Positions 23,001 through 30,658 of a stretch of 64,000 nt of DNA are shown here, piece by piece; position 1 is the stretch's first letter; each line of letters opens with the position of its first letter. Source of the stretch: Tetranychus cinnabarinus (taxonomy: Eukaryota > Arthropoda > Arachnida > Trombidiformes > Tetranychidae); the NCBI GenBank assembly GCA_022266195.1, contig WHVY01000002.1:2619001-2683000 (forward strand), written 5' to 3'. A program made the translations under genes and the position numbers. The notes beneath the pieces were generated by a model. That model worked only from the letters and a program-made list of their open reading frames with translations, was not told the DNA's origin and ran no database searches.

Positions 23001-25901
23001 TGTGTGTTGAAAATGGCTACCACCTACACCAAATGGATGTCAGTACAGCGTACTTGAATGGTGATTTAGAAGAGACAATTTTCATGCAACAACCAGAAGG
23101 ATTTGAGAAGCCTGGTGATTACATATGCCACTTAAAAAAGTCAATTTACGGGCTCAAACAGAGCGGGCGACAGTGGTACGTGAAGTTAAACTCAACACTA
23201 ATTGATGATGGCTTCGAATGCATGAAAAGTGATCAATGTGTTTATAAGAAGAATGGAGTAATCATAGTTGTGTACGTAGATGATTTACTCATAGCAGCTG
23301 CAGACTTGGATGAGTTGAACAAAGTCAAAAGAAGATTATCTGAGCATTTTGAAATGGTTGATAAAGGCAGCGTACGGAGCATTCTTGGCCTAGAGGTTGA
23401 ACGAACAAGTACGTGCATCAAAGTCAGTCAACGTGCTGCAATCGAGAAGTTAATCGAGACACATGGATTGAAGGATTGTAAACATGTCTCGACACCAATG
23501 GAAGTAAATTTAAAGTTCGACCCAGAATCAGCGAAGGTAGACCAAGAAACGTATAGAAGTTTGATTGGATCTTTACATCACATATCAACTTACACAAGAC
23601 CGGATATTACGTACGCTACTAACAAGTTATCTCAGTACAATCAAGATCCAAGAACAGATCATTTAGTAGCAGCTAAAAGAATCTTAAGGTACTTAAAAGG
23701 AACAGTATCTAAGAAGTTGGTTTATACGAGAAGTCGTAAGCAAATGAACGTTTATGCTGACGCAGATTGGGCGTCCGATAATATTAATAGAAAGAGTACA
23801 AGTGGTTACGTACTGATGCTAGCAGGAGCTGCAATCGCGTGGAAATCGTCACGTCAATCAGTTACGGCGCAGAGTTCAGCAGAAGCTGAATACATAGCAT
23901 TAGCAGCAGCAACAAATGAAACGCTAGGCATCAAGCAATTACTAGAAGGATTAGGCCAAGAAGAGTACGTGAAGCAACCAGTACAAGTATTTAGCGACAG
24001 TACTAGCGCTATTGCAATTGGAAAGAATCCAGTAACAAACTCACGTACCAAACACATCGATATCAAATGGCATGTAGTAAGAGAAAGGATCGATGAAGGC
24101 CTAATAAAGATTGATTACGTACGATCAGAGGACAATGTTGCAGATGTACTCACAAAGAGTCTTGCTCGAGTGAAGCATGAGGCATTAAGTGAAAAGTTAG
24201 GACTTCATGATTAAGCGGGCGTGTGAGAGTACACGTATCTACAGTAAAGGCTGAGATAATGGGACGCTGAGATAATGAGACAAAATTTATAAACGATCCC
24301 TAATCAAGGAGGAGTTTAATCTCATTTGATTTCTTCTAATTTCATTGCTATTTCTTTAATTATCAACTAACTTAATTTGATTTTCTTTCGTAAAATATTA
24401 ATCAAAAAACTCTAGAAATCAGGTTAAAAAAACAATTGCTGTTGGATTTGATCGATTAAGGAAGATTGAAATAATGAAAATACGCTGCCCGGTGAATAGT
24501 GTGAATAAGCTATTCCAAGAGAGTCTCATTATCTCAGCCTTTACTGTATACTAGAGTACTAGACGTGTACATGACGTAATCATTGCGTCCGCATGGCAAC
24601 CCTTCTAGAAGCTTCTGTTGTAACCTTGTCACATGTATATATAAGAGAGTGTGTTCTTACATAAGATAGATACTTGTCCACACACACAGTCACCGTACTT
24701 TACCCTTATTGTTAACCCCTTTGTATATATAATTATTACCCAATAAACCTAACCTTTGGCTAAACCATATCCACTCTCTCTAATACATTCTCTCGCCTTT
24801 CTTTTCCTCATTTCGTTGTTTATTGCTATTAGCTGTAGTTTCCCAATGTTAACCTTTGCCACATTTTATTGGCATTATGTTCACTTCGAGAGAAGTAAAA
24901 AATTTTTTGCATTCTCCAACGTTTCCAACTTTCGTTCAAAGTAAACATTTATTTTTCATTCCTTTTCAATATTTCATCATTTGTCTTGTTCAATGTTTCT
25001 TCCCTGTATTCACATTAGATCTGAAGATGGTTCAAGTGAACGAGTTATCAATGGTAAAGCTAACGGTTTGGCCAATTTTGTGGAAAAAAATGTTCAAAAA
25101 GAAGGTAAATATTTTCTTCTTCCTCTTTACTCTGAACAGCTTTTCTTTTTGTTTTCTGTTTAATCATTCATTGAGCATTTCAAATTCATCTCAATCTTGA
25201 TGAGTAACAATTCAAAATTCCATGGATTCATTGAACAATCAAATTGTTTGCTGTAAACAACAGTTTACCCTGAAATTTGCAAAGAAAAACTTGGAGAACA
25301 AAAAAAGTTTTCTTTTCCATGTTGAGGGAAATGATGGAAAAAGTTCATTCAATTTATGAATTGTTCAAAAGTAAAAAGTATTCATAAGCAAGAGTAAAAA
25401 CAAAATAATGTCTTTTCCATGAAAATTCAATAAGCTACACGAATAGTGAAATGATATTTTTGCCTAATCTAATTAGCTTTTGAATTCTGTTAAACAAATA
25501 AAAATGTAAATTTAAATAATTGAAAAGCAAACAAAATGGAAACCAAGAAAAGTCATTTTAACCCTTGACTTTGATCTTTTCTTGCAGCCTCTTTGAGATC
25601 ATTGGTTGAACACGGAAACACCAATAAACTCACCAATGGATCAACCCTGGTTGTTGGTGTTGACTCGCAGGGGAATGTTGTTACCCGTGAGATTGGGGAC
25701 ACTGTAGTGGTCACTGTTGGATCCGAGGTAAACTCGCATGAAGAAGGGTCAACCTTGATTGGTTCATCAACCTACCTGATTAGTGATAAAAATGCTCGTA
25801 ATATGGAAGTTTCGACGCAAGTGCCGTACTCGCCGTCAGCCACCAAGTTGTCCTCAATGGTTCAAGATGTAAGCAACTCATTGCAAACAGTGTTGCCTTA
25901 A
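2098..25901 (+). CDS. side: Sidestep-like Ig/FN3 transmembrane receptor (3' part, 10 exons)
   Basis: Likely a cell-surface axon-guidance receptor; in flies Sidestep proteins partner with Beat Ig proteins. Exons: 2098-2304, 2791-2935, 8965-9116, 10708-10875, 14409-14537, 14671-14961, 15439-15726, 16365-16509, 25019-25104, 25588-25901. All have AG/GT borders, and the codon phases join exactly to give 640 residues plus stop. The order is: the rest of one Ig domain (…PKPYLEWYIDD…IKCVAN), an Ig domain with the family hallmark GSKPPANITWF, further Ig domains (RYVCIVSNN, then LYAPQC, then FACSAVNSVGKS), and one FN3-like domain (PPEAPRNC…GSDGGVDQNFVVQI…YHIEIYAENELGRS). A transmembrane helix follows (MVIYPATIIVAIVITIALFM), then a cytoplasmic tail of about 150 residues. 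The Cys and Trp of each Ig fold are kept. The signal peptide and N-terminal Ig are missing because of the window edge. Intron 8 contains a retrotransposon, in the same orientation as the gene. Family assignment is strong; which paralogue is not determined. Confidence 0.88.
2936..8964 (+). other. Long intron of the sidestep-like gene
   Basis: Six kilobases between the in-frame exons ending at 2935 (donor gtaagt) and starting at 8965 (acceptor ttacag). It is AT-rich with small GA, TGA and TTC low-complexity runs, for example gagaga near 5921-5931 and gatgatgatgat near 7740. No conserved protein segment, RNA gene or transposon end was recognised. Open frames such as 7835-8194 have no domain signature. 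Confidence 0.6.
9117..14408 (+). other. Introns 3 and 4 of the sidestep-like gene
   Basis: Two introns (9117-10707 and 10876-14408) flank the 168-bp Ig exon at 10708-10875. They contain only AT-rich sequence, pyrimidine-rich tracts and short trinucleotide runs. Between 10470 and 10492 the unit catgctctt is repeated in tandem. No additional exon was needed, since codon phases match across each junction. Confidence 0.6.
16727..16815 (+). repeat. (CTT)n microsatellite
   Basis: About 30 uninterrupted CTT units in the sidestep intron, 217 bp after the exon that encodes the membrane helix. On the minus strand it reads as a poly-lysine open frame, which is only a translation of the repeat. Confidence 0.98.
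18362..18500. other. GC-richer unassigned patch in intron 8
   Basis: This stretch (containing cgagtgatacatgaacgcc, gcgctaaacgcc and cagacccgcccactctg) is clearly less AT-rich and less repetitive than its surroundings. No coding domain, terminal repeat or RNA fold was recognised. It may be a decayed transposon fragment or a conserved regulatory block. Confidence 0.3.
19838..20037 (+). repeat. 200-bp direct repeat, upstream copy flanking the copia element
   Basis: Compared base by base by eye with 24788-24987, the two 200-bp blocks look identical. This copy ends at the first base of the 5' LTR (…ttgtctt followed by TGTGAGAG). It is far longer than the roughly 5-bp target duplication made by copia integrases. 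Confidence 0.93.
20038..20290 (+). repeat. 5' LTR of the copia element
   Basis: 253 bp, TG…CA termini. Promoter-like features are the TATA box at 20145-20153 and the polyadenylation signal AATAAA at 20251-20256, giving a plausible U3-R-U5 order. It is identical by eye to the 3' LTR once the nested element is removed from the latter. Confidence 0.92.
20291..20301 (+). other. Primer-binding site
   Basis: TGGTAGCAGAG directly follows the CA end of the 5' LTR and is complementary to the 3' end (…CUCUGCUACCA) of eukaryotic initiator methionine tRNA. That is the usual reverse-transcription primer of many copia-group elements. Confidence 0.85.
20387..24214 (+). CDS. Copia-type Gag-Pol polyprotein, intact
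   Basis: An uninterrupted 1275-residue polyprotein counted from the ATG at 20387. In order: a copia Gag region (LSDSNYETWKIQMQ), a CCHC zinc knuckle (CYNCNKFGHIAAKC), an aspartic protease (VLDSGATAHVC), a pre-integrase zinc motif (HRRFGHVNF…CECCLRNK) and the integrase core (HSDVCGPM…FRTDNGKEY…PQQNGVAERANRT). Then come the reverse transcriptase (YKARLVAQGF…YVDDLLIAA) and RNase H (YADADWASD…SSAEAEYIAL). The integrase-before-RT order is diagnostic of Ty1/copia. No stop or frameshift is seen, so the element may still encode active proteins. Gag and Pol share one frame, as in many copia elements. Confidence 0.97.
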   Translation: MANSSLLQVDKLSDSNYETWKIQMQSVLIHNDLWEVVTGTKDAEDKQWDRKDAKAKAEITLSVKPSNYRLFKNAKTAADVWTALGEAYEKKGPSQLVTTFKKLIKMSYQTEQSMSSYLEEFFSTVDTLTNLGLTLDDKFISVMLLVSLGDSYEMFVVAITSHNEVPLPSVLKSKILEEELRRTNGNTVTTNTAFGIKYSQQSKRKGLRIKCYNCNKFGHIAAKCRNVRKERTVIDRGQSVSNSQTILSLGSSVKDHHLWVLDSGATAHVCCEKSYFKNLSINRSVISVADGRSIPTIGSGDVEMVIGGRSMLIKNVLYAKEVDCNYLSVGQLTSRGSRVVFKPKVAYVLNSKGQKVMEFKLEDKLYVYRHVYVSKLATIKSSTSNEMMLIHRRFGHVNFDTIKDMIMRKSVHGLRPERVRDARCECCLRNKISQLPYTSSTTKTHRVLELIHSDVCGPMRVESFGGAKYMITFIDDYSRAVKVYFMKCKSEALNCFKDYQRTMERSTDKKIMKFRTDNGKEYVNGAFDQYLKDQGIRHELSVEYTPQQNGVAERANRTLVEMARSMLNDTGLDERLWAEAVSTAAYLRNRIASKAIDGMTPFEKFYGEKPNVRHLRVFGCPAIKLIKKPGLSKFDERGVKLIMVGYCSESKAYRLFDPSTSRVMKARDVRFMENLQSPTSAEMNIEFITTSDTPYVEEVNESQIEEASSEEEQVDSDRENNVQDESTQSETRRSYKKRYRDLPQRETRDRSCKRTTENRVGKLKVSKCEESVPSTFEEAIGSPDAEHWWQAMRNEYAALMKNKTWTLVSDSSTKRVVGCRWVYSIKYKPNGEIDRYKARLVAQGFKQRYGSDYTETFAPVVNPVSLRTLFALCVENGYHLHQMDVSTAYLNGDLEETIFMQQPEGFEKPGDYICHLKKSIYGLKQSGRQWYVKLNSTLIDDGFECMKSDQCVYKKNGVIIVVYVDDLLIAAADLDELNKVKRRLSEHFEMVDKGSVRSILGLEVERTSTCIKVSQRAAIEKLIETHGLKDCKHVSTPMEVNLKFDPESAKVDQETYRSLIGSLHHISTYTRPDITYATNKLSQYNQDPRTDHLVAAKRILRYLKGTVSKKLVYTRSRKQMNVYADADWASDNINRKSTSGYVLMLAGAAIAWKSSRQSVTAQSSAEAEYIALAAATNETLGIKQLLEGLGQEEYVKQPVQVFSDSTSAIAIGKNPVTNSRTKHIDIKWHVVRERIDEGLIKIDYVRSEDNVADVLTKSLARVKHEALSEKLGLHD
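24222..24780 (+). repeat. 3' LTR of the copia element, split by a nested element
   Basis: Starts TGTGAGAG and matches the 5' LTR in two blocks, 24222-24241 and 24549-24780. Between them lie the 305-bp inverted-repeat element and one TA of its target duplication. The expected final A of the LTR is absent: ctctc is followed by taataca and then the downstream 200-bp repeat. Confidence 0.92.
24242..24546. mobile_element. MITE (Tc1/mariner-like ends) nested in the 3' LTR
   Basis: The ends are inverted repeats starting CAGTAAAGGCTGAGATAATG, flanked by TA on both sides (24240-24241, 24547-24548). The uninterrupted 5' LTR has a single TA at the same place, so the pre-insertion site is directly known. 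A second direct copy of GCTGAGATAATGAGAC lies just inside the left end. At 305 bp with no transposase ORF it must be non-autonomous. TA duplication and CAGT ends suggest mobilisation by a Tc1/mariner-superfamily transposase. Confidence 0.93.
24788..24987 (+). repeat. 200-bp direct repeat, downstream copy flanking the copia element
   Basis: Identical by eye to 19838-20037. It is separated from the last LTR base by seven bases (taataca) and continues directly into the intron sequence before the exon at 25019. Confidence 0.93.
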
Positions 25902-27168
25902 AATACTGTAAACTCAACTAACTTTCAACTTGAATCTACTAATCACGTTAAAGCAAAAGAAACATGAAAAAGTAACACCAACAACAACAATTTATGAAAC
26001 CATGTTAATGATAACTGTCTATCTGATGTGATATCAAAAAGCCATGAAACTGGGGTTAACTTGAAACAAGCTTACATCAAATAATCCAACAATACTCTCA
26101 ATATTACATGATTCAGTTTCAAGATTGTTTCATTTGGTTGTTTCTCAAGAAGAGAAAACAAAAAATAACTTTTTACTCCAACTTGCACGTAATATTATTA
26201 TTACCTTTATATGCATTCACATTGTTGTTCAAACTCTTGGTTTTACTTTGTTCTGTTTTCTTCCTTTTTACCTGTCAAATTGTTTTACCTTTTTTGTTCC
26301 TCTTTTCACCTTGATTCTGCTTCTCTTGAAACTCATATTCAACTTTTCCTCTTCAAACAAAAATCAACATTTCAGGTGAAAATAATTCATCCTTTCCCAT
26401 CCTTAATCCAATGATGGGTTGAACAAAAATCTGTCATTTTTTTATTCAACTCATTTTTTCTTTGTTTTGTCTGGATATTGAATCTTTATTTGTCACTTAT
26501 TTTTTTTTAATTTTGATTTTCGATTAATTCTTACTTTTATTTTTGCTTTTTTTGTGTTGCGATTTGTCTCGTTTTGCATTCAATGACATTTAGATTTCAA
26601 ATTTTTATTCAACTCCGGTTTGACAGTCATCGAAGGCATATTTATGAGCATCAAGCATATCAACATTTGGTTCAATGTTCATTCATGTTTTGGATCACAG
26701 GAAAAAACTTTGTCTTCCTTCGGATTGTTTTTCAATTATCACAATTGATTTAATCATTTCTTCATATTCACATTGTGCCTATTGCAATTTAACTATTTTG
26801 TATTCTCATCATTCAATTGTTAAATTTTCTAAATCAAATCCTATTTTTATCTTTATTTTATAATGAACTTATTTATTAAAAACAATTTTAGAAACAAATT
26901 TTGAATATTTTTAACAGTTTAATTTTTATCTTTACAACGCCATCTGTTGTAGATGTGAAAAGCTATAACAAAGAACGAAATTTTACAAGATTTTCTCGTT
27001 ACTTTCGGGGAAAATTTTACATTATACTAATTAAATGAATCGCTATTGACTAAAATTCACAGCATTGAGATTATAAAATTTGATTAAATATAGAAATCTT
27101 CAAAGAAGCTGGGAATTCCTTGATGATGGAAAATGGAGGATGAATGAGATTGAAAATAAACAAAGATT
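25902..27168. other. Convergent intergenic region between sidestep and STAG
   Basis: 3' untranslated or intergenic DNA between two stop codons on opposite strands. It is AT-rich. Two TTTATT motifs at 26852-26857 and 26872-26877 could serve as minus-strand AATAAA signals for STAG, but they are about 300 bp from its stop. No clear plus-strand AATAAA close to the sidestep stop was found. Open frames at 26108-26414 are low-complexity hydrophobic translations without domain support. Confidence 0.5.
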
Positions 27169-30092
27169 TTAAGTTGATAAAAAATCTAAATTAAATGAAT
27201 ATTTACACACTGTAGCTAATCTTTTAGCCAGCTCTTTCAATGATAAAAAGTTTTCATCATCTTTATTTAGTGTCTCTGAATTTGCTTCAGCTTCGCTTTG
27301 TAGTTCTTTGTGTATTTGAATGAGAGCACTAGCCATGGTTCTGCCGCAAAGAATTTTGTCCTTTTCTCTCAATTTGATTACAGTCAATTTGAAGATATCT
27401 CCAAAGTTGTTGAAAAACTGAGATTCAAAAGGAAATAAAAAAATTTTTTAGTATTTTTTCAAATGCTGACAAAGAAAAGATATGAAACTTACTGTGACGT
27501 AATGACGGACTATGCAAATAACATAATTGATTGGAATTATTCCATAAATGATCAATTTGCAAAAACCAGCCAAGACTTGTCTTTTAATATATAGATCTCT
27601 GACAGCTGAGTTGACTAAAGTAGTGTCACCTGAATTGATGAAAAATGTTTCAAGTTAAAAAAATTCAATGAAATACTCAATAAAAGGAACTTACTTTCAT
27701 CCTGGTTGTCTTCTTTAAACACATTATCGTTCAAGAAATCTATCATTTTATCAATCAACGACTGTGTAGGACGAAAAACAAGAGATGGCAATGAAGGTTC
27801 GTCCGTTTTTAAGTGAGGACCAAAAATTATGAGTAGATCACAAAGAGTAAAGTAAGCCTGTAAAAAACAGCCAGAAATAAAACGGTTAGGTTGTCAATTG
27901 GAAGAGATTCTGTAAGAGACCTTCAGGAGTACAACGCATGTAATTCTCTTTGAATGGGAATGAATTGCAAAAATACTCACTTCTCTAGCAATTTCCTCAG
28001 ATGGATAAGATAATAGAATCCGAAGTTCCGCAACAAAATCAGCGAGACGGTTGCGAATCTCACTATAATTTTCCTCGCTACCAACTTCAGAATTCGATTT
28101 AGAATCGTGAAGACTCCAGATCAATGAATAATAACAAATATTAATAGAGTACTTTATGGCGTCTTCTGGAACATTATCAGCATTTTCAAAGCCAATTCCA
28201 CGTATAAAATTTTCAAATACAATTTTCCAAATCTCATAAAGGTTCAAATCGAGACATGAAATTAAAGCAGCCAGCTTTTTAAGATTAATTACGACGTCTT
28301 CTCTTTCATCACGACCATCAGGATATGCCGTAAAAGAGCGAACAGCTTTCTTGTATTTTTGTAATACCAGGTTATCCATTAATAAACTTTTAGAGACCCA
28401 TACATCTCTTTTGAAAGCGAAATCGTCGTCATAAAGATATTCATAGGCTTTCGCACAAGTCTCTAAGACTTCTGAATCAGAATGAATATCTATTAACTCA
28501 TTTATCAATTTGAGTAAGGACTCAAGTTGCTCAAAATCTTGTGCATAGTGACTTAGATCAAAGTATTGAGGGATAGTCATTAAATTGGCAATTTTCTCGG
28601 TATCTGTCTTGTATTTATCCAAAAGTAGAGGAAGAGTGACAATGAAATGTTTTGTAATGCTACTCTTAGTCTCAAAGAGTTGCTTTGATTCTTTATTGGA
28701 TAATTGCTTACGACTAGGAACTCGACCGACTGGACACTCTCCAGTAGCAGATTGTTTTATTGCGCAAACCATAATCTCTATTAAAACCGTTTCATGACGA
28801 TCATCTAGGGCTTCCTCATCGGCACCAGGTTCCTCTAGCAGTAAATCGGTCATACATTCCCAATCTTTCATCATTGGGTGACTTTCAATTAAGCTATCAA
28901 CCAAGTATGCACCATGTTCATGGATCTCACTCTCGATGAAAAATGTTATTAAATCACGAATTAATGGAGTATGAACTGATCGTTTTTTACCTCTGCGAGA
29001 ATATAATTCATCAGTAGCATTTTCATCAATTTTGAACAATTTTTCGTTCAGGAATTCTCCAGCAGCTTGAGCTACACCACGATTAGTTGCGTAGACCAAT
29101 TCATAGACATGGATACAATCCTTATCTGTCAGAACATCGTTATTTTGTTTGAAAATACTGATGATCAATTTGATAGCTTGAGCAGCAACCTCTGGCTCTT
29201 TATCTGATGTCATAGCAATGATTCGCTCTTTGAATTTATGAGTGAATAACTCCATCTCATCAGCGATTTCTTCTGTCTCATATAAAGGCACCAAAGATTG
29301 CAAACTTTTGAGTCGAACATAGCCAACTTTGTCAAATAAAGTCCAACCAACATATTTGAGGTAAGAATCATCGAGAAAATGGTTTGGAAACTTCGCCATC
29401 CAAATACCGATTTCGGTTACACATAATCCTCTTATTTCTGGAACTATGTCTCGATATCTGTGAACATATATTGATTTGAACAAGTAACCAAGCATCGTTT
29501 TGATGTCTTCCATATTCCCGTCGAGCTCTTGGCGCTTAGCAACAAGATTGTCAAGTCTTTCTCCTCTTACCTTTTCCTGTCGCACTTTATCAAGCTGACG
29601 TTGAGTATTATCAATGCTGACACTCAAAGTTAGAGCTATATCAACCAAAGCTGTCATTAGTTTCAAAGCAGCACATGTAGCAGTGTGTCGGAAAGCTCGG
29701 ACTTGCGAATCAGAAAGAGTAATCAAAAATGAAATAATGCTCTCCATGAGATATTCATCATAGATGATACTGTATTGACATTGACGCATGAGATTACCGA
29801 TGAAATCACAGAAGTGGACTTTAAACTTTTTCCACTGAGGTCCACTCATAACAAGTGGATAAGCACCACCAGCCGAATCATCAAACTGGTCCGTTAAATC
29901 TGTGACTATTTTAGCATTATCCATGGATCTCCTCATCTTAAGAGTGATTTTACCTTTGCATCCTGAACAGGCCACGAAAAATTGCAACAATTCAAGAGTT
30001 GCTGTCTCTCTATTGTTGCGGTAAGCTTCAATCCATTCATCGATTGTTTTATTGAAGAACGGTTTTAGCGTCTTTAAGTCACTAAGTTTCAT
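27169..30092 (-). CDS. SA (STAG-like): Cohesin subunit STAG/stromalin, compact form
   Basis: Nuclear HEAT-repeat subunit of the cohesin ring that bridges the SCC1/RAD21 kleisin. Exons: 30092-27981, 27857-27695, 27629-27493, 27417-27169. They have consensus splice sites and join in frame to 886 residues. The STAG core is obvious: VDDWIE-like TIDEWIEAYRNNR, CSGCKG, the SGPQWKKFK…RQCQYSIIYDEY block, LSDSQVRAFRHT, and the stromalin-conservative region (VHRYRDIVPEIRGLCVTEIGIWM…SYLKYVGWTLFDK). Near the end are FCKLIIYG and LKELAKRLA. A TGA lies in frame upstream of the chosen ATG. Compared with roughly 1200-residue animal STAG proteins, it lacks the disordered N-terminal tail and about 250-300 C-terminal residues. 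It could be a divergent or meiosis-type paralogue. It shares a divergent promoter with eIF3h. Confidence 0.93.
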
Positions 30093-30658
30093 TTTGATGA
30101 CTAGTAGAGAAACACAGAAAAATTTGAACTTCTTAGATCAGCAACAATTGAAAAAACACCAAGAAAATAAACAAAGAAAATAATGGAGAAAAAAAGCGAT
30201 GAAGATTAACTTTAATGAATCATTTTAATGAATCATTGCACAAGATTCGTGACTTACGCGGTAAAAATTTAAATTATCGATGTCAATAGTATCGAAACAA
30301 ATATCGATGAATATTGTTGCCAGTATCGATGATAAATCTCTTCACTTGAGAAATGAAAATTTCCTCTTATAATTCACATTCTGTCTAATCTTGTTTTTAA
30401 TTAGTTTCCGGTAAGTTTTTTATTTTATTTTCTTGTTAAACAGTTCTAATTGCTGCATTGACTTGAATTTTCATGTTTTAATTCATTCTCCTAATTTTTT
30501 TAGCATACTACAGCATCTGTTACAACACGTGGCAATTCTTTCTACTCTCTCTCTCTCTATACATTCATACCGGTAAGCAACATTGCTTTATTTTTTTATT
30601 GATTTGTCTTTTTTTCGTTTGATTTATTTGTTCCTCATTTTTACTTCAGTTAATAATC
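30093..30658. promoter_or_regulatory. Bidirectional promoter of STAG and eIF3h with TATCGAT motifs
   Basis: 566 bp separate the two start codons. Three TATCGAT motifs (30275, 30302, 30324) and a related GTATCGAA near 30288 lie within about 60 bp. They resemble the DRE/DREF element (TATCGATA) of arthropod housekeeping promoters. Toward eIF3h there are two likely 5'-UTR introns, 30411-30503 (gtaagt…tag) and 30573-30649 (gtaagc…cag). The pyrimidine run tctactctctctctctct (30541-30558) could be a TOP-like start region, a guess fitting a translation-factor gene. Confidence 0.6.

Larger units (their letters stand above)
20038..24780 (+). mobile_element. Complete Ty1/copia LTR retrotransposon
   Basis: An intact element of 4743 bp including a nested 305-bp insertion. 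It has a 253-bp 5' LTR starting TGTGAGAG and ending CTCTCA, a primer-binding site abutting it, a single gag-pol ORF and a 3' LTR. Apart from the nested insertion and the final base, the two LTRs look identical, which implies a recent insertion. The LTR has a TATA box (tatatataa at 20145-20153) and an AATAAA signal (20251-20256). The element lies in the sense orientation inside the sidestep intron. No matching 5-bp target-site duplication is visible at its ends. Confidence 0.96.
16510..25018 (+). other. 8.5-kb intron 8 of the sidestep-like gene, hosting a retrotransposon
   Basis: The donor at 16510 (gtaagt, splitting a proline codon) and the acceptor at 25017-25018 (cattag) join in frame to the cytoplasmic exon. 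Within it are a CTT microsatellite, an unassigned GC-richer patch near 18362-18500, and the copia-type insertion with its 200-bp flanking repeats. Without the insertion the intron would be about 3.6 kb. Confidence 0.8.

Noticed and set aside
26930..27168. Additional C-terminal STAG exon
   Set aside because: The minus strand here shows no conserved STAG segment and no convincing acceptor followed by an open frame.
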